Origin: Bacteroidales bacterium UBA1223 | GTDB lineage: Bacteria; Bacteroidota; Bacteroidia; Bacteroidales; P3 | Assembly: GCA_002309155.1 (NCBI GenBank) | Contig: DBXB01000031.1 | Location: forward strand, 1-8,450 | DNA length: 8,450 bases | Direction: 5' to 3' | In this document: piece by piece, positions 1 through 5,245 of the stretch | How positions within the stretch are numbered: the stretch's first letter is position 1 | Layout of the letters: every line of letters starts with the position of its first letter | Notes under the pieces: model-generated | The model's input: only the letters and a program-made list of their open reading frames with translations | Database searches by the model: none | What the model was told of the DNA's origin: nothing | Position numbers and translations under genes: made by a program

Positions 1-486
1 ACCACCGAGGAGTGGTACACCGTCACCGCCAAGTCGAACAACGAGTACTGGGGCGTGGTGTACGGTGGCGACATATACCCTGCCGGCACTGTCGTCCAGC
101 TCACCGCCTGGCCGAGAGGCCCCGAATACCTCTTCACCAACTGGACCGACGGGAGTCAGCAGAACCCCCGCACTGTGACAGTGACACAGGACACCCTTTT
201 CAAAGCAATCTTCATTGACCAGTCGGCAGAGGGCATCGACCTCGCAGAAGGCGGCGCTACCTTGACCCTCTCTCCCAACCCCGCCCACAGCGCTACGACA
301 ATCACGGCGCCATTCCGCATCCTCGGATGGCAGATAACAGACTCCTATGGTCGCATTGTCGCGGAGCAGTCAGGTCTAAACGACTACATTGCCTCAGCAG
401 ACCTGCGGAGACTCTCCCCAGGCCTCTACATCATCAGGGTCAACAGTGGCAACGGCATCCTGACTAAGAAACTGATACGGTTGTAA
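1..486 (+). CDS. C-terminal part of a secreted T9SS cargo protein (beta-repeat domain plus Por-type sorting tail); 5' end outside window
   Basis: The reading frame is open from base 1 and stops at 484-486, leaving 161 residues. Residues ~5-72 resemble a bacterial beta-repeat domain of the Flg_new_2/InlB-B type: a YTVTA start, a YPAGTVVQLTA strand, an LFTNWTDG turn and an NPRTVTVTQDTLFKAIF end. A short acidic linker follows. From about residue 88 there is a typical Por secretion-system tail (TIGR04183 type), with the LSPNPA motif at ~90-95, a W-Q-ITDSYGRIV strand, LSPGLYIIRV and the basic end KKLIRL. In this family the tail directs export through the type IX secretion system and is usually removed at the surface. 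The catalytic or binding part lies upstream of the window, so the specific function cannot be read. Such tails are essentially restricted to Bacteroidota and are the main taxonomic clue here. Confidence 0.9.
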   Translation, partial: TTEEWYTVTAKSNNEYWGVVYGGDIYPAGTVVQLTAWPRGPEYLFTNWTDGSQQNPRTVTVTQDTLFKAIFIDQSAEGIDLAEGGATLTLSPNPAHSATTITAPFRILGWQITDSYGRIVAEQSGLNDYIASADLRRLSPGLYIIRVNSGNGILTKKLIRL

Positions 487-562
487 GCGATTAGATGATG
501 GTCGTCCTGTCGGACTCAAAATCTACCGAAAATCTTATCAAAAATCTTTCATTTTTAATATC

Positions 563-587
563 ACACGGAAAGCACAGAAAGCACAGA
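563..587. repeat. Short tandem AAAGCACAG repeat in the spacer upstream of typA
   Basis: Two 9-nt AAAGCACAG units follow an imperfect ACACGG start. The 487-700 spacer is otherwise AT-rich. It holds no convincing terminator after the secreted-protein gene (only a 4-bp GTCC/GGAC stem near 510-521) and no further gene. The typA promoter region occupies its 3' part. Confidence 0.5.
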
Positions 588-664
588 TATCTTTTTTGAA
601 CCGCAAATCTAGTGCAACGGAAGATTTTTTCAAAATAGAGCAACCAATTATTAAATTAAATGAG

Positions 665-672
665 TATTTTTG
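665..672 (+). promoter_or_regulatory. Candidate -7 promoter box for typA (TATTTTTG)
   Basis: TATTTTTG matches the Bacteroidota -7 consensus TAnnTTTG exactly and ends 28 nt before the typA ATG at 701. I see no clear TTTG -33 partner at the expected distance; the upstream sequence is only AT-rich. The call therefore rests on one box and its position. Confidence 0.4.
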
Positions 673-700
673 CATTTTATATATAAAACAATACTGTACA

Positions 701-2575
701 ATGCAAAATATTCGCAATGTAGCAATTATAGCACATGTCGACCACGGCAAGACTACTTTAGTGGACCGAATGTTGCACCAGGCAAAACTCTTTCGCGACA
801 ACCAAGAGACCGGCGACCTAATTCTGGACAACAACGACCTGGAACGTGAACGTGGAATTACCATCCTTTCCAAGAACGTCAGCGTACGCTATCGTGACTA
901 TAAAATCAACATCATCGACACCCCGGGCCACAGCGACTTCGGTGGTGAGGTAGAGCGTGTCCTTAATATGGCTGACGGCGTACTGCTCGTCGTCGACGCC
1001 TTCGAGGGTCCCATGCCCCAGACCAGATTCGTTCTTCAGAAAGCTATAGAACTGGGACTAAAACCCATAGTCGTAATCAACAAGGTCGACAAACCTAACT
1101 GCGACCCCGAACAGACACAAGAGGCTGTCTTCGATCTGATGTTCAACCTCGGCGCCAACAACGACCAGCTTGACTTCCCCACAGCATACGGCAGTGCCAA
1201 ACAAGGATGGATGGGACCCGACTGGAACACCCCCACCGACGACATCAGTTATCTGATGGACCTAATCATCAAGTATATACCCGAACCTAGAGTAGAGAGC
1301 GGAAACACCCAGATGATGCTTTCCTCTTTAGACTACAGCAGCTATCTTGGCCGTATCGCCGTGGGACGTCTGAACAGAGGCACCCTCCAAGCCGGACAGT
1401 CGGTCATCCTTGCCAAAGTCAACAGGGATTCCACAACATATCAGGCGAGCACTGCGAGCGAACATATCAACGTATCAACAAAAATCAAGGAGCTCTACAC
1501 CTTCGAAGGACTTGGCAAAGAGAGGACAAAAAACATTGTCGAAGCCGGAGAGATCTGCGCTGTATTGCTAGACCTTGACAAGAATGTGATGTTTGAGATT
1601 GGCGACACCATCTGCGACGCCGAGAATCCCGAGCCCCTGCCCCCCATCAAGGTCGACGAGCCCACCATGAGCATGCTCTTCACCATCAACAACTCGCCAT
1701 TCTTTGGCAAGGAGGGCAAATATGTGACCAGCCGTCATATACGTGAGCGCCTGTACCACGAACTGGAGAAGAACCTTGCCATGCGTATCGAAGAGACCGG
1801 GTCGCCCGACTCCCTGCTCGTCTACGGTCGCGGCATACTCCATCTCTCTATCCTGATAGAGACCATGCGTCGTGAGGGGTACGAACTTCAGGTAGGTCAA
1901 CCTAAAGTCATCATCAAAGAGATTGATGGCCAAAAATGCGAGCCCATCGAGCAACTTACAGTGCTGGTCCCTGAAGAGTTCTCAAGCAAGGTGATTGACG
2001 TCGTCACACGTCGTAAAGGAGAGGTGGGCACCATCGACACCAAAGGCGACCGTGTACAACTTGACTTCACCATCCCCAGCCGTGGCATCATCGGTCTTCG
2101 CAACACACTGCTCACTGCCACCAACGGCGAAGCGGTCATCGCCAGCCGTTTCCTGGAATACCAGCCTTGGAAAGGCGATATCGACGACCATAAATACGGC
2201 GCACTGATAGCCAAAGAGACAGGCGAAGCGACAGCCTACAGCATCAGCAAGTTGCAAGACCGCGGACCTTTCTTTATCGAACCTGGAGACCAAGTGTATG
2301 CCGGAGAGGTCATCGGCGAAAGCCTGCGTCCGGGCAACGACATCGTCATCAATGTCGTCACCTCCAAAAACCTCACCAATATGCGTACCAAGAGCGCCGA
2401 CGAGAAATCGACATGCACACCAGCCATCAAGTTCAGCCTTGAGGAGGCCATGGAGTATATTCGTGACGACGAGTATCTTGAAATCACGCCCTCACATCTC
2501 CGCATACGAAAAATCATTCTTGACGAGATAGAGAGGAAACGTGCCAGAATCGCCGCAGGATACAAAGATGAATGA
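701..2575 (+). CDS. typA: TypA/BipA ribosome-associated translational GTPase
   Basis: This 624-residue protein is a translation-factor GTPase related to EF-G and LepA. It acts on the ribosome and is linked in other bacteria to 50S assembly, cold growth and stress responses. Visible GTPase motifs are G1 AHVDHGKT (11-18), G2 ERGITI (50-55), G3 DTPGH (73-77) and G4 NKVD (127-130), followed by a GSAKQGW stretch at the G5 position. BipA signatures follow: EPTMSMLFTINNSPFFGKEGK, GRGILHLSILIETMRREG, IPSRGIIGLR and the C-terminal LTNMRTKSADEK with SLEEAMEYI. I chose the ATG at 701 because the family starts at (M)-NIRNVAIIAHVD; the frame stays open back to a TTG at 596, which would add 35 unlikely residues. 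The protein is about 15-20 residues longer than usual. Most of the excess lies at ~244-260 in the beta-barrel domain, where repeat-like DNA encodes HINVST. Confidence 0.96.
   Translation: MQNIRNVAIIAHVDHGKTTLVDRMLHQAKLFRDNQETGDLILDNNDLERERGITILSKNVSVRYRDYKINIIDTPGHSDFGGEVERVLNMADGVLLVVDAFEGPMPQTRFVLQKAIELGLKPIVVINKVDKPNCDPEQTQEAVFDLMFNLGANNDQLDFPTAYGSAKQGWMGPDWNTPTDDISYLMDLIIKYIPEPRVESGNTQMMLSSLDYSSYLGRIAVGRLNRGTLQAGQSVILAKVNRDSTTYQASTASEHINVSTKIKELYTFEGLGKERTKNIVEAGEICAVLLDLDKNVMFEIGDTICDAENPEPLPPIKVDEPTMSMLFTINNSPFFGKEGKYVTSRHIRERLYHELEKNLAMRIEETGSPDSLLVYGRGILHLSILIETMRREGYELQVGQPKVIIKEIDGQKCEPIEQLTVLVPEEFSSKVIDVVTRRKGEVGTIDTKGDRVQLDFTIPSRGIIGLRNTLLTATNGEAVIASRFLEYQPWKGDIDDHKYGALIAKETGEATAYSISKLQDRGPFFIEPGDQVYAGEVIGESLRPGNDIVINVVTSKNLTNMRTKSADEKSTCTPAIKFSLEEAMEYIRDDEYLEITPSHLRIRKIILDEIERKRARIAAGYKDE
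1463..1483 (+). repeat. Intergenic-type TATCAAC repeat inside typA
   Basis: Bases 1465-1483 (TATCAACGTATCAACAAAA) are identical to 5004-5022 in the spacer before the Smr gene. Bases 1463-1476 also match the start of the 47-nt hairpin element (CATATCAACGTATC). The piece is read in frame as HINVSTK (residues 255-261), within a stretch where BipA relatives usually have only a short turn before the KELYTFEGL motif. A neighbouring GCGAGC-ACT-GCGAGC direct repeat (1446-1460) adds to the insertion-like look. Confidence 0.6.
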
Positions 2576-2580
2576 GTAAA

Positions 2581-2610
2581 GGGAAGCTAAGGGAAGTTAA
2601 GGGAAGTTAA
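2581..2610. repeat. Tandem array of 10-nt GGGAAGTTAA units after typA
   Basis: Three units lie in phase directly after the typA stop; the first reads GGGAAGCTAA. They run into GGGACAAATGAT, which is repeated as GGACAAATGAT at 2636-2646, with a GTGAATTGTGAAT word between. The last unit plus linker (2601-2622) is identical to 8421-8442 at the end of the window. Further TTAA-containing words (TTTTAAAC type) continue at 2651-2684 up to the hairpin element. Confidence 0.85.
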
Positions 2611-2684
2611 GGGACAAATGATGTGAATTGTGAATGGACAAATGATTTGAACTTTTAAACTCTAGAAACCTTTAAACTTTTAAA

Positions 2685-2731
2685 CCCATATCAACGTATC
2701 TTGCGGACGAGCCGTCCGCGTTCCTATCAAC
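2685..2731 (+). repeat. 47-nt hairpin repeat element, copy 1
   Basis: The element runs from CCCATATCAACGTATC through a perfect 7-bp hairpin (GCGGACG, loop AGC, CGTCCGC; 2703-2719) to GTTCCTATCAAC. It is identical over 47 nt to copy 3 (4956-5002) and differs at two positions from copy 2 (3305-3351). It ends 17 nt before the ATG of the downstream lipoprotein. No T-run follows the stem, so it does not look like a standard intrinsic terminator. Confidence 0.9.
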
Positions 2732-2748
2732 AGAGTAATCTTATCAAC

Positions 2749-3228
2749 ATGATAATGGAGAGAATTATAAAACACTGTCTGGCGATTTTCATTCTCGCCA
2801 TCATGACAGCCTGCGACCCAGGGTTCGACGACAACCTCTACATTGTCAATCAGAGCGGATATGACCTGATTATTGACTACGGCGGTGTCCACCGCTACTG
2901 CGAACAGCAGGGCTCATGCAATGTACTAAACGGCGACATCGTAAAGATCCCATTTGACGGTGGCATCGGTTGCACAAACAAAGAGTCTTCGGAATCAGGG
3001 ATGCGGTTTTTTTTCTGGGGCGACAGTGTCGTTTTCATGACAACAGACAGCATCGTTTTGAGAACCTACTACGCCACCGACACCACGTCAGACGATAGTC
3101 CATACAATTTCAACTCCTCACATTACACATACGAGGAGAAGACTGCCCGAAACGGTTGCCCGGCATATTACACCAAGCACACCTTTACATTGACGGCAGA
3201 ACAACTTGCACCATCAATCAAGCAATAG
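2749..3228 (+). CDS. Small putative lipoprotein, unknown function
   Basis: This 159-residue protein starts MIMERIIKHC, followed by a hydrophobic stretch (LAIFILAIM) and a lipobox-like MTAC with the lipidation cysteine at residue 22. It is probably anchored in a membrane and exposed to the periplasm or surface. The mature part is polar and beta-rich (VNQSGYDLIIDYGG, RFFFWGDSVVFMTTDSIVLRTYY), with cysteines near 55, 61 and 76 and another near the end. I do not recognise a named domain. The frame extends upstream to a TTG inside the hairpin repeat at 2701, but the signal peptide fits a start at 2749 or at the second ATG, 2755. It has no close operon partner: repeat spacers lie on both sides. A run of eight T at 3007-3014 lies in the frame. 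Confidence 0.75.
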   Translation: MIMERIIKHCLAIFILAIMTACDPGFDDNLYIVNQSGYDLIIDYGGVHRYCEQQGSCNVLNGDIVKIPFDGGIGCTNKESSESGMRFFFWGDSVVFMTTDSIVLRTYYATDTTSDDSPYNFNSSHYTYEEKTARNGCPAYYTKHTFTLTAEQLAPSIKQ

Positions 3229-3238
3229 AGAATTGTTT

Positions 3239-3291
3239 AATTGTGAATTGTGTGCTATGGCTGGCGAGCTTGATGAGCCAATTGTGAATTG
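3239..3291 (+). repeat. 53-bp element, forward copy of an inverted pair
   Basis: A 29-nt core (3251-3279, starting TGTGCTATGG and ending GATGAGCC) is bracketed by two copies of AATTGTGAATTG (3239-3250 and 3280-3291). The whole 53 bp recurs exactly as its reverse complement at 5991-6043. The element sits just after the lipoprotein stop and leads directly into the hairpin element (copy 2). Confidence 0.9.
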
Positions 3292-3304
3292 ACAATACAT
3301 TTAA

Positions 3305-3351
3305 CCCATGTCAACGTATCATGCGGACGAGCCGTCCGCGTTCCTATCAAC
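3305..3351 (+). repeat. 47-nt hairpin repeat element, copy 2
   Basis: The layout is that of copies 1 and 3, with two substitutions (CATGTC for CATATC, and ATGCGG for TTGCGG). The 7-bp hairpin is intact at 3323-3339. It shares the left flank GACAATACATTTA(A) with copy 3, so the repeated unit is longer than 47 nt in these two places. TACATTTA in this flank (3296-3303) is one base off the Bacteroidota -7 box TAnnTTTG; a promoter here is possible but weakly supported. Confidence 0.9.
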
Positions 3352-3360
3352 ATATCAACA

Positions 3361-3465
3361 ATTAAACTCTTAAACTTTTAAAACCCTTTTAACCTTTTAA
3401 ACCTTTAAAACCTTTTTAACCCTTTTAACCTTTTTAACCCTTAAAACCTTTTAAACTCTTAAACC
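3361..3465. repeat. TTAA-phased array immediately upstream of mpl
   Basis: Twelve TTAA words begin at 3362, 3370, 3378, 3389, 3397, 3405, 3416, 3425, 3434, 3441, 3451 and 3459, spaced 7 to 11 nt apart and separated by CTTT/ACCC-type filler. The last ends 3 nt before the mpl ATG, so the array takes the place of a normal ribosome-binding region. I see no Shine-Dalgarno sequence. Its composition is strongly pyrimidine plus A on the + strand. Confidence 0.85.
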
Positions 3466-4860
3466 ATGAGAGTACACTTTATAGCTATAGGCGGAAGCGC
3501 CATGCACAACCTGGCATTGGCTCTGCACAAGAAAGGATATACAATAACAGGAAGCGATGACGAGATTTTCGACCCTGCACGTGGCCGACTCGAGAAAGCA
3601 GGACTGTTGCCCAAAGAGGAAGGATGGCATCCAGAGCGTATCACGCCCGACCTCGATGCCGTGGTTCTGGGCATGCACGCACGCATAGACAATCCCGAAC
3701 TTCTCAAAGCCCAGGAGCTGGGACTGAAGATTTACAGCTACCCCGAATACCTTTACGAACAGTCGAAGGACAAGCTGCGCATCGTGGTGGGTGGCTCGCA
3801 CGGCAAGACGACCACCACGGCGATGATACTCCATGTGCTGCGTCTTTGCAATATCGATACCGACTATATGGTTGGAGCGCAACTTGACGGTTTCGACGTG
3901 ATGGTCAAGTTGAGCGACAGCGCCAAGATAATGGTGCTCGAGGGCGACGAATACCTCACATCGCCCATCGACCGCAGACCCAAATTCCACCTCTACAAGC
4001 CTAACGTCGCCATCATCACCGGCATAGAGTGGGACCATATCAACGTCTTCCCCACTTTCGACATCTACAAGGAGCAATTTGCCAAGTACATTGATCTCAT
4101 TGAAGAGGGTGGCACACTGATTTATTGCGATGACGACCCTGTGGTTCACGAGGTTGTCGCCGCCAACAAGCGAACCGACATCGCCAAAATGCCATACGAT
4201 GTGCCCGAATATGAAGTGGTGGATGGGGTCACCTACATCCAGTCACCACTCACGGATCACGGATCACAGGTCACCGGACACCGGTCACCATTAAAAATCT
4301 TCGGCCGCCACAATATGCTCAACCTTACCGCCGCCCAATACGCCTGTCGCGAGATAGGCGTCAGCGACGAGGATTTCTATAAAGCCATAACCAGCTTTCA
4401 TGGAGCCGGGAAACGACTCGAATGTCTGTGGCAGAATGACCACGCAGCATTGTATAAAGACTTTGCCCATGCCCCGTCAAAGCTCCGTGCCACAGTGAGT
4501 GCCGTAAAGGAACAATATCCCGATCGCAAGGTGATAGCCTGCATGGAGTTGCACACTTTCAGCAGCCTCACCGCCGAATTCCTCACACAATATAGAGGAA
4601 GTATGGATAAAGCCGACATCCCCTTCGTCTATTTTAACCCTCACGCCATCGAACTGAAGAAACTGCCGCAACTCGATAAAAGTCAAATCAAAGAGGCTTT
4701 CGGCAACGACAGCATCACGGTCTTCGACAACTCACAACTGATGGCAGAAACAATTAAAGCTGAAGCCAAGAGATGCGAAGAGGAGAGCACTCCTTACGTC
4801 ATTCTGATGATGAGTAGCGGGAATTTTGACGGAATCGACCTTGGGGAGTTAAGGTGTTAA
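3466..4860 (+). CDS. mpl: Mpl, UDP-N-acetylmuramate:L-alanyl-gamma-D-glutamyl-meso-diaminopimelate ligase
   Basis: This 464-residue cytoplasmic ATP-dependent ligase rejoins recycled murein tripeptide to UDP-MurNAc in peptidoglycan recycling. The Mur-ligase order is clear. An N-terminal Rossmann-like domain starts RVHFIAIGGSAMHNLALAL. The ATP P-loop is GGSHGKTTTT (109-118), the central motif EGDEY (159-163), and WDHINVFPTF follows (from 189). The C-terminal domain has FGRHNMLN, then YKDFAHAPSKL and MMSSGNFDGIDL. DFAHAPS with FDGI separates Mpl from MurC. Length is close to E. coli Mpl (457). The ATG at 3466 gives the expected N-terminus, and the TTAA array lies directly upstream. Two oddities: residues ~260-276 (SPLTDHGSQVTGHRSPL) are encoded by repeat-like DNA at a loop before the FGRHN motif, and the last residues GELRC and the stop are read from the start of a tandem repeat array. 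Confidence 0.95.
   Translation: MRVHFIAIGGSAMHNLALALHKKGYTITGSDDEIFDPARGRLEKAGLLPKEEGWHPERITPDLDAVVLGMHARIDNPELLKAQELGLKIYSYPEYLYEQSKDKLRIVVGGSHGKTTTTAMILHVLRLCNIDTDYMVGAQLDGFDVMVKLSDSAKIMVLEGDEYLTSPIDRRPKFHLYKPNVAIITGIEWDHINVFPTFDIYKEQFAKYIDLIEEGGTLIYCDDDPVVHEVVAANKRTDIAKMPYDVPEYEVVDGVTYIQSPLTDHGSQVTGHRSPLKIFGRHNMLNLTAAQYACREIGVSDEDFYKAITSFHGAGKRLECLWQNDHAALYKDFAHAPSKLRATVSAVKEQYPDRKVIACMELHTFSSLTAEFLTQYRGSMDKADIPFVYFNPHAIELKKLPQLDKSQIKEAFGNDSITVFDNSQLMAETIKAEAKRCEEESTPYVILMMSSGNFDGIDLGELRC
4242..4289 (+). repeat. GGATCAC/GGTCACC-type degenerate repeat inside mpl
   Basis: The stretch is built from short related words: GTCACCACTCAC, GGATCAC twice in tandem, AGGTCACC and CCGGTCACC. It encodes roughly residues 259-275 in frame. 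A similar wording on the opposite strand (GTGACTGGTGAACGGTGATC) lies in the spacer at 5953-5972. Related ligases normally have a shorter loop here, so it looks like an in-frame insertion. Confidence 0.6.
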
Positions 4861-4940
4861 GGTGTTAAGGTGTTAAGTTGTTAAGGTGTTAAGATGTTAA
4901 GGGAAGTTAAAGGGAGTTAAGGGAAGTTAAGGGAAGTTAA
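4853..4940. repeat. Two-block tandem array after and overlapping the mpl stop
   Basis: Six 8-nt units run from 4853 to 4900 (GGTGTTAA four times, with GTTGTTAA and GATGTTAA variants). Four 10-nt units follow without a gap at 4901-4940 (GGGAAGTTAA three times, AGGGAGTTAA once). The mpl stop codon TAA is the end of the first 8-nt unit, and a partial unit GGGGAGTTAA (4843-4852) lies in the mpl frame before it. AGGACAATAC then leads into hairpin copy 3. Confidence 0.95.
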
Positions 4941-4955
4941 AGGACAATACATTTA

Positions 4956-5018
4956 CCCATATCAACGTATCTTGCGGACGAGCCGTCCGCGTTCCTATCA
5001 ACGTATCAACGTATCAAC
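4956..5018 (+). repeat. 47-nt hairpin repeat element, copy 3, with GTATCAAC tandem
   Basis: Bases 4956-5002 are identical to copy 1. The 7-bp hairpin is at 4974-4990. The element continues with two extra GTATCAAC units (5003-5010 and 5011-5018), then AAAACACTAAATATC and the ATG at 5034. The left flank GACAATACATTTA is shared with copy 2. Confidence 0.9.
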
Positions 5019-5033
5019 AAAACACTAAATATC

Positions 5034-5207
5034 ATGAAAAGATTTACCAAACAATTCTTGCTTTTGGCATTGGGCGCCGCAAAGATGTTCAACGGTGCAA
5101 GCCCCAGTCAGAGAATGTCCAGTGGACATTCGGGCAGAGATTGTGTGTGGCGAAAGCGCAGAGGAGCCTTGTGCGTGGCAGCCCCGTTAAACTTCATTAC
5201 TTATTAG
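5034..5207 (+). CDS. Doubtful 57-residue ORF with signal-peptide-like start; possible gene remnant
   Basis: The ATG at 5034 follows hairpin copy 3 at the same sort of position as the lipoprotein start after copy 1. The first ~16 residues (MKRFTKQFLLLALGAA) look like a basic-hydrophobic signal peptide. After residue 20 the composition changes to Arg-, Gly- and Ser-rich (RMSSGHSGRDCVWRKRRGA), covering a 19-nt palindrome, and no domain is visible. Bases 5072-5094 are identical to 5407-5429 in the next gene. It may be the 5' end of a lost secreted-protein gene joined to repeat DNA, or no gene at all. Confidence 0.3.
   Translation: MKRFTKQFLLLALGAAKMFNGASPSQRMSSGHSGRDCVWRKRRGALCVAAPLNFITY
5072..5094 (+). 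repeat. 23-bp exact direct repeat, first copy (second at 5407-5429)
   Basis: The sequence starts GGGCGCCGCAAAG and ends TTCAACG. The second copy lies inside the Smr gene, where it encodes the GAAKMFN stretch (residues ~55-61). In the small ORF the same frame gives GAAKMFNG. The copies are 335 bp apart, and sequence similarity stops abruptly on both sides. Confidence 0.85.
5113..5131. repeat. 19-nt palindrome (GAATGTCCA-G-TGGACATTC)
   Basis: The arms are perfect 9-nt inverted repeats around a single G. As RNA this would form a 7-bp stem with a 5-nt loop. No T-run follows (CGGGCAGAG), so an intrinsic terminator is unlikely. It could be a protein-binding site or part of a repeat element between mpl and the Smr gene. 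Confidence 0.7.
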
Positions 5208-5245
5208 AAACGCTATTTTTAGAAAAAAAAATCAATAGTCCACTG

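Noticed and set aside
3007..3014. Run of eight T in the first lipoprotein as a phase-variation switch
   Set aside because: It encodes Phe-Phe-Phe in frame, and a single short homopolymer without comparative data is not enough to claim slippage control.
4036..4046. CATATCAACGT inside mpl, resembling the spacer repeat
   Set aside because: It encodes the conserved DHINVF part of the Mur-ligase motif, so the match to the repeat is most likely coincidence.
3451..4149. Antisense open frame of 232 codons opposite mpl
   Set aside because: mpl is certain from its motifs. The reverse frame has no recognisable domain and runs into the TTAA array.
4853..4940. Possible CRISPR array
   Set aside because: The units are only 8-10 nt with no unique spacers between them, and there are no cas genes; this is a simple tandem repeat.
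5113..5131. 19-nt palindrome as an intrinsic terminator
   Set aside because: No T-rich tract follows on either strand, and it lies within a region that may be read as an ORF.
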